NCBI GenBank assembly: GCA_029557895.1
Contig: JAKQHT010000002.1
Location: 83,462-147,461, forward strand
Source of the DNA: Bacteroidota bacterium
GTDB lineage: Bacteria; Bacteroidota; Bacteroidia; Flavobacteriales; Flavobacteriaceae
Length of the DNA: 64,000 nt
Direction of reading: 5' to 3'
The translations under genes and the position numbers were made by a program. The notes beneath the pieces were generated by a model. It did not search any database. It had not been told where the DNA came from and saw only the letters and a list, made by a program, of their open reading frames with translations. Numbering within the stretch: position 1 is the first letter of the stretch; every line of letters starts with the position of its first letter. Shown here piece by piece: positions 1 to 8,933 of the stretch.

Positions 1-2
1 AA

Positions 3-227
3 AACGTGACGCTTGGTTATACGCTCAAAAAAGAAATGATGCAGAAATCGATGTTTGAGAGCATCAGGATCTATTTTAGTGCACAGAACCTGTTTACGTT
101 TACCAATTATTCCGGTTTGGATCCGGAAGTCAATTACCGTGGCGACGATAATGCGGTCATCGGTACGGATTTCTTTACCTATCCACAAGCGCAGACATTC
201 ACTTTAGGTGTTAATTTAAAATTATGA
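3..227 (+). CDS. SusC/RagA TonB-dependent receptor, C-terminal end (partial)
   Basis: Only the last 74 residues lie in the window and the reading frame is open to the left edge. The tail contains NLFTFTNYSGLDPEV and ends with YPQAQTFTLGVNLKL. This matches the last beta-strands of SusC-type outer-membrane receptors, which close with an aromatic-rich strand and a hydrophobic C-terminus. The stop overlaps the start of the next gene (ATGA at 224-227), and that next gene is a SusD, the obligate partner of SusC. The protein would import an oligomeric nutrient across the outer membrane using TonB energy. The substrate cannot be told from this fragment; the downstream peptidases point to peptide-like material. 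Confidence 0.9.
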   Translation, partial: NVTLGYTLKKEMMQKSMFESIRIYFSAQNLFTFTNYSGLDPEVNYRGDDNAVIGTDFFTYPQAQTFTLGVNLKL

Positions 228-1555
228 GCATGAAAAAGATAATCCCAATTGTATTTGTGTTGATGGCAGTTATGTCGTGCAATACTTTAGAAGTAGAACC
301 ACAAAACTCCATCCCTGCCGAAAATGCATTTCAGACCAAAGCAGACATCGAGCGCGGCATCCTTGGTGCATATGCCAGTTTTCAAAGCTTGAGCTATTAC
401 GGCAGGACGTTTTTGATCTTTTCGGATTTGGCGGCAGACAATCTTTCGCATCCCGTTGATGCCACAGCTACAGAATATGCCCAAGTGGACAGCAATAATA
501 TTCTTCCCGAAAACGGCTCTGTTGGTGGCATCTGGGCAATGTGCTATGATGGTATCAATGTGGCCAATAACGTGATCGTGAAGGTTCCGACCATCGATGA
601 CATGACTGAACAGGAACGCAATGAAGCATTGGCAGAGCTGTATTTTATTAGAGCTTTGAACCATTTTAATCTGTTAAATTATTTTGGAGGCATACCCATA
701 AAACTCCAGCCTACTGTTGGTACCAATGGGTTGGATGTTCCGCGAAATTCCGTTAGTGAAGTTTTTGCGCAAATAATCGAAGACATGACATTTGCGTCTG
801 TTTATTTGCCAACTTCAGGTGGGAAAACAAGAGCAACAAAATATGCCGCAAAGGCGATGTTGGCAAGGATTCATTTGTATAAAGGCGATTATGCCCAAGC
901 AAGGGATTTGGCTACAGAGGTCATAGAGGACGGAGGCTATACGCTTTTGGGAAATTACGCAGATATTTTTGCCGATGATGCATCAGCCGAATCCATTTTT
1001 GAAATTTATTTTTCACAAACAGAAAGAAACAGGATAGCGGAGTACAACTTTCCCCACTCATTAAATGGCAGACGAGAAGTACAGCCATCCGATGGATTAT
1101 TGGCAGCTTATGAAACTAACGATACACGTTTTGCGGCAAGCCTGGCATTTGAAGGTACTAATGCCTATGCCATAAAATACGACGATTTAAGCCTTGGTGC
1201 CGATAATGTCATTGTGGTAAGACTGGCAGAAATGTATTTGATACGTGCCGAAGCCAATGCCAACCTCAATGGCAGCATCGATACCATCAAAAGTGATATT
1301 AACACCATACGTCAAAGAGCCAATCTTTTGAATACCAATGCGCTTACTTATGATCAATTGCTTTTGGCCATTGAGAACGAAAGACGTGTTGAGTTTGCAT
1401 TCGAAGGACATCGTTGGTTCGATTTGGTGCGCACCGGGCGGGCTATCGCAGTATTGCCCAATGTCAATAGCACCAATCAAACATTGTTTCCGATACCACT
1501 CGATGAGCTCCAGGCCAACAACCATACAGGCATGGTACAAAACCCAGGATATTAA
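224..1555 (+). CDS. SusD/RagB family surface nutrient-binding lipoprotein
   Basis: 443 residues. The signal peptide ends in the lipobox VMSC (Cys about residue 19), so it is an outer-membrane lipoprotein. SusD hallmarks are visible: an N-terminal stretch with AENAFQTKADIERGILGAY, a TPR-like helical core with ELYFIRALNHFNLLNYFGG and YAAKAMLARIHLYKGDYAQA, and the C-terminal motifs VVRLAEMYLIRAEA and ERRVEFAFEGHRWFDLVRTG. SusD proteins form the lid of the SusC channel and bind the substrate. The length is somewhat short for the family (usually about 500). ATG at 230 is an equally good start. The ATGA overlap with the receptor indicates one transcript and translational coupling. Confidence 0.93.
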   Translation: MSMKKIIPIVFVLMAVMSCNTLEVEPQNSIPAENAFQTKADIERGILGAYASFQSLSYYGRTFLIFSDLAADNLSHPVDATATEYAQVDSNNILPENGSVGGIWAMCYDGINVANNVIVKVPTIDDMTEQERNEALAELYFIRALNHFNLLNYFGGIPIKLQPTVGTNGLDVPRNSVSEVFAQIIEDMTFASVYLPTSGGKTRATKYAAKAMLARIHLYKGDYAQARDLATEVIEDGGYTLLGNYADIFADDASAESIFEIYFSQTERNRIAEYNFPHSLNGRREVQPSDGLLAAYETNDTRFAASLAFEGTNAYAIKYDDLSLGADNVIVVRLAEMYLIRAEANANLNGSIDTIKSDINTIRQRANLLNTNALTYDQLLLAIENERRVEFAFEGHRWFDLVRTGRAIAVLPNVNSTNQTLFPIPLDELQANNHTGMVQNPGY

Positions 1556-1585
1556 AATTAATGATACAACTATAAATCAAATCAC

Positions 1586-2935
1586 ATGAAAACTAAATTT
1601 CAATATTACATAATTTTGTTGCTGACAGCTTTTGCCTTTGTTTCGTGTCAAAATGATGATGATGCTGTGCCACCTCAATCGGAGGCCGTGTTTACAGCGA
1701 GCGCTACCACTGTAAGGATTGGAGAAACCATCCAGTTTACCAACAATTCACAAAACGCCACGGCCTATCTGTGGAGCTTTGGGGACGGAACGACCTCGAG
1801 AGAAGTATCTCCAAGAAAAACTTACCAATCCAGCGATGTGTTTTTGGTAAGTTTGGTATCGACAGGCGCCGGAGGTTCCACAATTTCGCACATGGAAATT
1901 ACCGTTACGCCCGCCAGTGGTTTTACGGTAGAAGATGAAGACAATCTAATAGCCGGTGTTGCAGTTCAGTTTACCAATACAACAGTTGGTGCCACATCAT
2001 ATTCCTGGTCATTTGGAGATGCCGCTAATTCTACTTCCACAGAAGAAAACCCAACATTTGAATACGCCGCCGAAGGCACCTATACAGTTACCTTGGTAGC
2101 AAGTAGTGCCGCCGGACAAGATACTTTTACAAAAAGCGTTACCATCGGTGAGGCACCAGATACCGTAGCCGAACTGTATTATATTGCCCTGGGTGATGAG
2201 TTCATCAAAAAATTGATACTTGACGGTACAGGGACAACTTCTAATGTGGCCAGTATTACAGGAATGGGTGGCGTTGGAATGGCATATGATGCAGTGAATG
2301 AAAAAATATATTTCAGTGATTTTGAGGTTTATCCAAATGGCAATATTTGGCGAATGAATAGTGATGGCAGCGGATTGGAAAACATCGCAAGCGGTATTGG
2401 TGACCCATATGCCATCGCCCTCGATGTTGACGGTGGCAAAATCTATTGGGTGGACGATGATGGCAATGTATCCAAGGCAAATCTTGACGGATCAGGCCAA
2501 GAAATAGGTTTTTTCAATGTATCCTGGGCACAATGGAGAGCCATTGCACTCGATGTGGAAAACAACAAGATGTACGTTTATGATGTAAATATCGAAGAAA
2601 TCTATGCCGTAAACCTTGATGGTACCGACCCTCAAGTGATCATTACCGGTAATTATGGTTACGCCTTGATGGTTGATACTGTGAACAACAGAATTTATTT
2701 TGACGACCAAAACGACGATATGCTCAAAGTGGCCAACCTCGATGGTACCAACATCCAAACCGTTGACACCAACGGTACCAGAATTTATGGTATGGACATT
2801 GACCACGAAGAAGGTAAAATATACTGGTCCGGCAGAGATTCCGGTGCACTGTACCGAGCCAACTTTGATGGTTCCGATCAGGAAGTGTTACTCTCCGGCA
2901 TCGCAAGTCCAAGAGGAATGTTCTTAAAAAAATAA
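1586..2935 (+). CDS. Lipoprotein with two PKD domains and a YWTD-like beta-propeller
   Basis: 449 residues. The signal peptide ends in FAFVSC, a lipobox. Two PKD domains follow (about residues 30-108 and 110-190), each with the hallmark WSFGDG or WSFGDA motif. The remainder is a six-bladed propeller-like repeat with recurring units such as KIYWVDDDGNVSKANLDG, KMYVYDVNIEEIYAVNLDG and KIYWSGRDSGALYRANFDG, the YWTD/LDL-receptor-class pattern. It is probably an outer-leaflet surface lipoprotein that binds a polymer or protein and works with the SusC/SusD pair just upstream. No catalytic residues are evident. It is a close paralogue in architecture of the next gene, 6 bases downstream. Confidence 0.85.
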   Translation: MKTKFQYYIILLLTAFAFVSCQNDDDAVPPQSEAVFTASATTVRIGETIQFTNNSQNATAYLWSFGDGTTSREVSPRKTYQSSDVFLVSLVSTGAGGSTISHMEITVTPASGFTVEDEDNLIAGVAVQFTNTTVGATSYSWSFGDAANSTSTEENPTFEYAAEGTYTVTLVASSAAGQDTFTKSVTIGEAPDTVAELYYIALGDEFIKKLILDGTGTTSNVASITGMGGVGMAYDAVNEKIYFSDFEVYPNGNIWRMNSDGSGLENIASGIGDPYAIALDVDGGKIYWVDDDGNVSKANLDGSGQEIGFFNVSWAQWRAIALDVENNKMYVYDVNIEEIYAVNLDGTDPQVIITGNYGYALMVDTVNNRIYFDDQNDDMLKVANLDGTNIQTVDTNGTRIYGMDIDHEEGKIYWSGRDSGALYRANFDGSDQEVLLSGIASPRGMFLKK

Positions 2936-2941
2936 ATTGCT

Positions 2942-4075
2942 ATGAAAAAAATACTGATACTGATATTGACAGGATTGTGTTTTGCAGTGGTGTATAATTG
3001 TGAAGATGACGATTTTCCTGTGCCGCCCGCAAGTACCGTTCCTCAATTTACTTATACAATAGATAACGAGGAGTATGCTCCGGCCACGGTGACATTTACC
3101 AATACGTCCATTGTTCCGGCCACGGTGGGTGCTGTAAGTTACAGTTGGAATTTTGGTGACGGGTCATCATCTACCGAAGAAAGCCCTGTACATTTGTATG
3201 AAAATCCAGGGGCTTACACCGTAAGCCTTGTAGCGGTGACATCCATTTCTTTGGAAATCAGGGAAACGACAAAAACCATTGTCATCAAAGACCCGAACGC
3301 AACGGGATTGCCCATTTATTTTACTGATGGAGCACGGGTTTATGAAGGCCTGATCAATACCCAAGCGCCAATTTTCACACAAATAGCAAACATAGCGCCA
3401 CAAAGTTCTTACGGTATGGTCCTCGACACCCTCAACATGAAACTGTACATCAGCGATTTGGGAGCTGGAAAAATCTTGAGGGCCGATCCCAATGGCAGCA
3501 ACATCACCGATTTCAGGACAGGACTTGACCAACCAAACGGTATGACCATTGACTATCAGGATGGAAAGATATATTGGGACACTAGCAATGGCATCCAACG
3601 CGCCGATCTGGACAATGATGACACCAACCAAAAAGAAAACTTTGTGACGGGACAGTCTAATGATCCCGAAGGTCTCGACATTGATGTGGTTAACAGAAAA
3701 CTCTATTGGGTCAACTATAACGGTGGCCTTTGGTCCAAAAACCTGGACGGAACGGGAGAAACCATGTTGTTGCCAGAGGTGGAAGGAGGCAGTTTGAAGG
3801 TCATAGGATCCCGTATTTTCTATGACGAATACATAGGGTCCGGTGACATCCGACTCAAATCAGCTGACTTGGACGGTGGCAATGTCGCAACTGTGGCAGT
3901 TGGCATTGGTAGGGTAGTCTATGGCATCGCATACGATCCTGTAAACGAAAAGATTTATTGGGGCGACCGTGCTACAGACGTAATGATGCGGGCTAACCTT
4001 GACGGTTCGCAGACAGAGGCGTTTTATGCAGCCAGTGGTGACCCGAGAGGAATTGTAATTGGCAAACAGCAATGA
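2942..4075 (+). CDS. Lipoprotein with PKD domain and YWTD-like beta-propeller
   Basis: 377 residues. A short signal peptide ends in a Cys (VVYNCEDDD), so a lipoprotein is likely although the lipobox is non-canonical. One PKD domain (about 35-117, with YSWNFGDGSS) precedes a propeller of about 260 residues with repeated units such as KIYWDTSNGIQRADLDND, KLYWVNYNGGLWSKNLDG and KIYWGDRATDVMMRANLDG. It shares its fold plan with the preceding gene but has one PKD domain instead of two, so the pair probably arose by duplication. The likely role is surface binding of the locus substrate. Its stop overlaps the cyanophycinase start (ATGA at 4072-4075), indicating co-translation. Confidence 0.83.
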   Translation: MKKILILILTGLCFAVVYNCEDDDFPVPPASTVPQFTYTIDNEEYAPATVTFTNTSIVPATVGAVSYSWNFGDGSSSTEESPVHLYENPGAYTVSLVAVTSISLEIRETTKTIVIKDPNATGLPIYFTDGARVYEGLINTQAPIFTQIANIAPQSSYGMVLDTLNMKLYISDLGAGKILRADPNGSNITDFRTGLDQPNGMTIDYQDGKIYWDTSNGIQRADLDNDDTNQKENFVTGQSNDPEGLDIDVVNRKLYWVNYNGGLWSKNLDGTGETMLLPEVEGGSLKVIGSRIFYDEYIGSGDIRLKSADLDGGNVATVAVGIGRVVYGIAYDPVNEKIYWGDRATDVMMRANLDGSQTEAFYAASGDPRGIVIGKQQ

Positions 4076-4935
4076 TGCACAAACGGATAAAATGGTTTTT
4101 CTCCAATGCTGTAATTTTTATTATCGGCATTTCGTCCATCTCACTATTTTCTCAAGAGACTAATAGTAATGGAAAGCTGTTCATTATTGGGGGAGGAGCA
4201 AGGCCCATGTCTATGGTTGAACGGATTGCGAAAGAGTCTGGGATTGATAATGCAGGTTATGGCGTCATACTGCCAATGTCCAGCGCAGAGCCAGATTCGG
4301 CCATCTATTATTCCAAACGGCAATTTACCAAGCTTGGCATCCACAATATTTACGGTTTGGATTTTAAAAAAGATGAATCTCTTACAAAGAACAAACTGGA
4401 TTCCATCAAGAACGCAAAGCTTATATATATTTCAGGTGGCGACCAAAACAAGTTCATGGACATTGTTTTGGGTACTGAAATTGAAACCGCCATACATGAA
4501 GCTTTTGGCAAAGGCAGTCTTATAGCCGGAACGAGCGCCGGTGCTGCCGTGATGAGTAAGGTCATGATTACCGGAAAAGAAAAAAGACATCCCGAGTATG
4601 CCTCGACATTTCGAAATATTGAGACCGATAATTTAGAAACACAAACAGGATTAGGCTTAATTGACAAAGCTATTATCGATCAGCATTTTGTAAAAAGGAG
4701 CAGGTACAACCGGCTGATCAGTGCTGTTTTGGAATTCCCGGGAAAAACAGGTGTTGGCATTGATGAAGCCACGGCTATACTTGTCATTGGCGATACTGTG
4801 GAAGTCGTTGGCGAATCACAAGTCATCGTGCTGACTAATCCGCAAGGCATCGCCGTGAGCCATAATGAAAAACTCGGCGCCAAAGGATTGGTCATGGATA
4901 TTTACCTGCCCGGAGAAACATTCAATTTAAAGTAA
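4072..4935 (+). CDS. Exported cyanophycinase (peptidase family S51)
   Basis: 287 residues. An N-terminal hydrophobic stretch ending in SLFSQ looks like a signal peptide, so the enzyme is exported. The S51 fold is recognisable from GKLFIIGGGARPMS at the N-terminus, the YISGGDQNKF segment, and the nucleophile elbow GTSAGAAV with Ser155. The length is close to typical cyanophycinase. Family members cut cyanophycin, a polymer of beta-Asp-Arg units, into dipeptides; some S51 relatives act on other Asp peptides. It follows two substrate-binding lipoproteins and overlaps the previous stop; an M20 peptidase begins 3 bases after it. The polymer specificity is inferred from the family and not proven here. 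ATG at 4075 is an alternative start. Confidence 0.85.
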   Translation: MMHKRIKWFFSNAVIFIIGISSISLFSQETNSNGKLFIIGGGARPMSMVERIAKESGIDNAGYGVILPMSSAEPDSAIYYSKRQFTKLGIHNIYGLDFKKDESLTKNKLDSIKNAKLIYISGGDQNKFMDIVLGTEIETAIHEAFGKGSLIAGTSAGAAVMSKVMITGKEKRHPEYASTFRNIETDNLETQTGLGLIDKAIIDQHFVKRSRYNRLISAVLEFPGKTGVGIDEATAILVIGDTVEVVGESQVIVLTNPQGIAVSHNEKLGAKGLVMDIYLPGETFNLK

Positions 4936-4938
4936 ATC

Positions 4939-6252
4939 ATGAAAATTAAGAGTTCTATTGCATTAATCATTTTTACAATTTTTATGGGTGTTCAAACAAA
5001 AGTAGTGGCCCAAAAAGTAAAAACCGAACGCACAATTGTCAAATCGGTTGACAAACATACCGATGCTTCGCTCGAGCTTTTGAAGAAAGTGGTCAATATC
5101 AACAGCGGGACGATGAATTTTGATGGTGTGCGACAAGTTGGCGCCATTTTCAAGGAAGAACTTGATAACTTGGGTTTCAGTACAACAATGACCTCAGGAG
5201 AAGCTTATGGCAGGGCAGGGCATTTAATGGCAACGATGGAAGGCGGAAAAGGTCCAAAATTTTTGTTGATCGGTCATTTGGATACCGTTTTTGAACTCGA
5301 TAGTCCATTTCAAGAATACAAGATGTTGAACGATTCCATTATGAATGGGCCGGGCGTTGCTGACATGAAGGGCGGCGATGTCATTATCATATTGGCCATG
5401 AAAGCCTTGAAAGATGCTGGGGTTCTGGATAAAATGAACATCAAAATAATCATGACCGGTGATGAAGAAAAAAGTGGCGATCCCATTGAACTTTCCAAAA
5501 AGGACCTCATTGATGGGGCTAAATGGGCTGACATAGCATTGGGTTTTGAAAATGCCGATGGGCGGCCTGAAACCATAGTAACTTCAAGAAGAGGCTCGTC
5601 CGATTGGGAATTAAAGGTCAAAGGCAATCCAGCCCATTCTTCGCAAATATTTACACGCGAAATAGGTGTCGGTGCCATTTACGAAGTGTCACGCATTCTC
5701 AATGCGTTTTATAACCAGTTGTCAAAAGAGGAAAACTTAACGTTCAACCCCGGTTTTATCATTGGCGGTACTTCTTTGACGCCCAATGAAGCGCTTACAG
5801 GCGGTGAAGCTTTTGGCAAATCGAATGTGGTGGCAGAGCATGTCATCGTTCGTGGCGATTTGAGAGCCGTCTCGCCCGACCAGTTGCAAAAGGCTCGTGA
5901 TATTATGTCGCAAATAGTTTCCGATAATTATCCCGGTACCAGTGCAGAGATTATTTTTGGTAGTGACAGTTATCCGCCATTGGCAAATACCCAAGGCAAT
6001 ACAGCTTTGTTGGAAAAATATAGCAAAGTGAGCCAAGATCTTGGGTTTGGAAAGGTCATGGCCGTAAATCCAAGAAATGCCGGAGCGGCCGATATTTCCT
6101 TTACATCCGGTCATGTGGACATGGCCATTGATGGCTTGGGCATGACCGGAGGTAAAGACGACCATACGGTTAACGAAACGGGTAATCTTAACAATGTTTC
6201 TGTGCAAGCCAAAAGAACCGCTGTTCTGATGTATCGGTTGTTAACAGAATAA
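4939..6252 (+). CDS. Exported M20 family metallopeptidase (glutamate carboxypeptidase-like)
   Basis: 437 residues with an N-terminal signal peptide (MKIKSSIALIIFTIF, cleavage near VVAQ). The di-zinc M20 motifs are present: GHLDTVF (His113, Asp115), GPGVADMKGG (bridging Asp142), TGDEEKSGD (Glu176 general base, Glu177), and a C-terminal His in DDHTVNETGNL. A dimerisation domain with NPAHSS lies between. The family members most like this are carboxypeptidase G2-type enzymes that remove C-terminal residues. Placed 3 bases after an exported cyanophycinase, it could finish the breakdown of released dipeptides in the periplasm, but that pairing is an inference. It is the last gene of the locus. Confidence 0.88.
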   Translation: MKIKSSIALIIFTIFMGVQTKVVAQKVKTERTIVKSVDKHTDASLELLKKVVNINSGTMNFDGVRQVGAIFKEELDNLGFSTTMTSGEAYGRAGHLMATMEGGKGPKFLLIGHLDTVFELDSPFQEYKMLNDSIMNGPGVADMKGGDVIIILAMKALKDAGVLDKMNIKIIMTGDEEKSGDPIELSKKDLIDGAKWADIALGFENADGRPETIVTSRRGSSDWELKVKGNPAHSSQIFTREIGVGAIYEVSRILNAFYNQLSKEENLTFNPGFIIGGTSLTPNEALTGGEAFGKSNVVAEHVIVRGDLRAVSPDQLQKARDIMSQIVSDNYPGTSAEIIFGSDSYPPLANTQGNTALLEKYSKVSQDLGFGKVMAVNPRNAGAADISFTSGHVDMAIDGLGMTGGKDDHTVNETGNLNNVSVQAKRTAVLMYRLLTE

Positions 6253-6417
6253 AGCAAAAATTGTTGATAACCCACAAACAAATATGCATTTCATCGAAAA
6301 AATAAAACTTTTTATCGGTTATATTTCATTTGGTCGTTGTTTTTTACATATATTGCGTGTCCTTGATAAGTCCCCTCATACCTTGTTAAGGTTTAATTGA
6401 TCCATTTTTTTAAGCCG

Positions 6418-6454
6418 TTACGGTTTTTTCCCTCAATTTATAGTTTTACGTTTG
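6418..6454 (+). promoter_or_regulatory. Putative promoter with a TTACGG half-site
   Basis: TACGTTTG at 6447-6454 fits the Bacteroidota -7 consensus TAnnTTTG. Ten bases upstream, 6418-6436 reads TTACGG, six T, then CCCTCAA. This resembles the dyads in front of the two small-RNA cassettes but with only the left arm well conserved. A leader of about 115 bases would follow before the small gene at 6578. The rest of the 6253-6577 gap shows no gene. Confidence 0.4.
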
Positions 6455-6577
6455 GGCACTTTGTGCCAAATTGATTAATAATCCATTCTTCCCTCGCTTG
6501 GCATTTCGTCATTTGCCGTTGCCATATTATTAATTGATTGAAAAATTTTAAACCAGTATAACCCTAAATTGAATCCC

Positions 6578-6742
6578 ATGAAAGCCCTAAAAATTGTATT
6601 GCTTCTTGCACTATTTGTAGTTATTTCAAGCCAAACAGACAAAAAAACAGCTGATTCAGCCGACACGCATCAAACATCAAAAATGCATTATGACCTGCTT
6701 GCGCATTCGCGTTTGAAAATCCAAACACCGCCAAACGGGTAA
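6578..6742 (+). CDS. Possible small secreted peptide (54 residues)
   Basis: This ATG-started frame encodes 54 residues: a charged N-terminus (MKALK), a hydrophobic core (IVLLLALFVVISS) typical of a signal peptide, then a short polar region and the tail AHSRLKIQTPPNG. If cleaved after the SS or SSQ region, about 35 residues would be exported. It lies alone between the peptidase locus and the sensor-kinase gene, about 120 bases after a TAnnTTTG promoter. No family is recognised. It could be an exported signal peptide, a small periplasmic protein, or a chance frame; the well-formed signal sequence is the main support. Confidence 0.45.
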   Translation: MKALKIVLLLALFVVISSQTDKKTADSADTHQTSKMHYDLLAHSRLKIQTPPNG

Positions 6743-6841
6743 AACTTAACCTACTTTTTGCTAAATGCCTTTATCGTTATTTTCGGTAAAGGCTTTTTGT
6801 GCTACTGTACATTTGAGGACATGGTAATCTATGTCTCATAA

Positions 6842-6874
6842 TTTGCCAACATTGCAATAATTATCCTAAATTTG
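6842..6874 (+). promoter_or_regulatory. Promoter of the TPR sensor kinase operon
   Basis: TTTG at 6842-6845 and TAAATTTG at 6867-6874, separated by 21 bases, match the Bacteroidota -33 and -7 elements. The predicted start point near 6881 leaves a leader of only about 16 bases before the GTG start at 6897. Confidence 0.6.
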
Positions 6875-6896
6875 GACAGCTATAATTTTTTTAAGT

Positions 6897-8927
6897 GTGT
6901 TTAAATACCTTGGGTTGTTTTTTTTGTCCCTCTTTGCTTGCCCCGACTTGTTGGGGCAAAATGTATTGAAATCCAAAGAATACCAGCAAATTTTGGAGTT
7001 AAGGGAGGTGGCGGCCAATACAGAAAAAACTTTGCAAGAACGTTTGCAAAGTGCCCAAAAAGCTGTGCAGCTTTCAGAAGCTACAAAAATAGATTCGATT
7101 GTTCTCAAGAGTAGCCGTATCTTATCGTCGGTATATCTCAACAAAGGCGATTATGGGGATTTTTACCGGATAAACCATAAGAACTTGAAATTGGCTTCAA
7201 AGCTCAATGATACTTTGGCCATCGGTCTGGCCACTCACAATTTGGGTTATTACCACCACGTAAAATTGCAGAACGACAGTGCTTATTATTATTATATCAA
7301 TGCCATAAAATATTATGGACTTGCCGATAAGCCCGAATTTCAGATTTCACCATTCGTTAATTTGTCTCATATCCAATATATTGAAAAAGATTATCTTGGG
7401 AGTGAGGAAAGTGCCGTACATGGATTGGAGTTGCTCGAAGGCTTCCCAAGAACGGAGAAGTTTCTGGATGACGCTTGGGTGCTCAACAACTTGTTGGGAA
7501 CCATTTCTTCCGATCTGGGCCAGTACGAAACTTCTATGGACTATCACAAGAAAGCAATTTCCATAGCAAACAGCATGGCCCATGGACTTTCTAACAAATA
7601 TACCTCTATACACAACCAAGCAGCTCTTTATAGAAAGCAAGAAGATTACCAAAAAGCACTCGAACTGTATGAGAGCATCATCTCCCGTACTGATCTGTTT
7701 GAGAACGACCCAACCTTTTATCCTCTGCTTCTCGATAATATTGCATTTACCAAATTTGAGGCAGGAGAGAAAGATTATGGACAAATTGAGCAGATGCTCA
7801 AAGATGCCTATCGGTTGAGTGACAGTTTGGAAGACCCGATCACAAAGCTTGCAGCGACCATTGACCTTTCAAAATTTTATAAACGAATAAACAAAACCGA
7901 TAGCGCTTTGGTCTATGCCAAGGAAGCTTATGATCTGTCCAAAGAAGTATCTTCCAATGATATCTTTTTGGAATCTATGTTGATTTTGTCAGAACTGGAG
8001 CATGGCGAAAAGGGAAAAAAATACCTTAACGAACATATAAGATTGAGTGATAGTTTGTTGCGTCACGAACGTGGCATCCGAAATAAGTTTGCCCGTGTGC
8101 AGTTTGAAACAGATAAGATAAAAGCGGAAAATGAACGTATTGCCACACAACGGTTTTGGTTTTTGATGGCAACAGTTGTGCTTTTGGTTACCTTGTTTTT
8201 GTTATATATCATTGTTACCCAACGTGCCAAAAACAAAGAACTACAGTTTGAAAAAGAACAACAACTGGCCAATGAAGAAATTTACAACCTCATGCTCTTG
8301 CAGCAAGATAAGGTCGATGAAGCTCGGGCACAGGAAAAGAAGCGTATTTCCGAAGAAATCCACGATGGCATTCTCGGGCGGCTGTTTGGGACAAGATTGA
8401 GCCTCGACACCTTTAACCTAATGGATGGGCCTGAAGCTGCAAAAACACGTTTACAGTACATCAACGACCTGAAGAACATCGAAATTGATATCCGTAAAAT
8501 TTCACACGACCTCAATACAGATTTTGTGGCAGGTTCCGGGTTTGTGGATATTGTAGAAACGTTGCTGCAAAACCAGACCACGGCATACCAACTGGAATAC
8601 ACTTTTGAACATAGCGGAGAAATAGATTGGGAATTAGTGCCAAACAAGACCAAGATACACATTTATAGGATTTTGCAGGAATCCATGCAGAATATCTACA
8701 AACATGCGGAAGCAAAAAGAGTAGATATTAGGTTCAATCTTAAAAATGATGTAATTTTATTTGAAATTAGCGATGACGGAAAAGGTTTTGTGGTCAACAA
8801 GAGCAAAAAAGGCATTGGCCTTAAAAACATTGGGTCTCGGGTCGAGGAGTTGGGAGGTACGGTAGAATTTCAATCGACTCCCGGACAAGGCACCACAATT
8901 CGGATAACGATACCAAACCCCATTTAG
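6897..8927 (+). CDS. TPR-containing sensor histidine kinase (HisKA_3 type)
   Basis: 676 residues. GTG at 6897 is chosen because it gives a signal peptide (FKYLGLFFLSLFACP) and sits just after a promoter. The exported part (about 22-415) is a series of TPR-like helical repeats with segments such as AYYYYINAIKYYG and DYQKALELYESII. One membrane span (FWFLMATVVLLVTLFLLYII, about 420-440) leads to a coiled coil and the dimerisation/phosphoacceptor helix with EEIHDGILGRLF, His489. The ATPase domain shows ESMQNIYKHAEAKRV (N box), SDDGKGF and GIGLKNIGSR. TPR domains often bind peptides, so a peptide or protein ligand is plausible. The cognate regulator starts 6 bases after the stop. Confidence 0.93.
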   Translation: MFKYLGLFFLSLFACPDLLGQNVLKSKEYQQILELREVAANTEKTLQERLQSAQKAVQLSEATKIDSIVLKSSRILSSVYLNKGDYGDFYRINHKNLKLASKLNDTLAIGLATHNLGYYHHVKLQNDSAYYYYINAIKYYGLADKPEFQISPFVNLSHIQYIEKDYLGSEESAVHGLELLEGFPRTEKFLDDAWVLNNLLGTISSDLGQYETSMDYHKKAISIANSMAHGLSNKYTSIHNQAALYRKQEDYQKALELYESIISRTDLFENDPTFYPLLLDNIAFTKFEAGEKDYGQIEQMLKDAYRLSDSLEDPITKLAATIDLSKFYKRINKTDSALVYAKEAYDLSKEVSSNDIFLESMLILSELEHGEKGKKYLNEHIRLSDSLLRHERGIRNKFARVQFETDKIKAENERIATQRFWFLMATVVLLVTLFLLYIIVTQRAKNKELQFEKEQQLANEEIYNLMLLQQDKVDEARAQEKKRISEEIHDGILGRLFGTRLSLDTFNLMDGPEAAKTRLQYINDLKNIEIDIRKISHDLNTDFVAGSGFVDIVETLLQNQTTAYQLEYTFEHSGEIDWELVPNKTKIHIYRILQESMQNIYKHAEAKRVDIRFNLKNDVILFEISDDGKGFVVNKSKKGIGLKNIGSRVEELGGTVEFQSTPGQGTTIRITIPNPI

Positions 8928-8933
8928 ATACGT

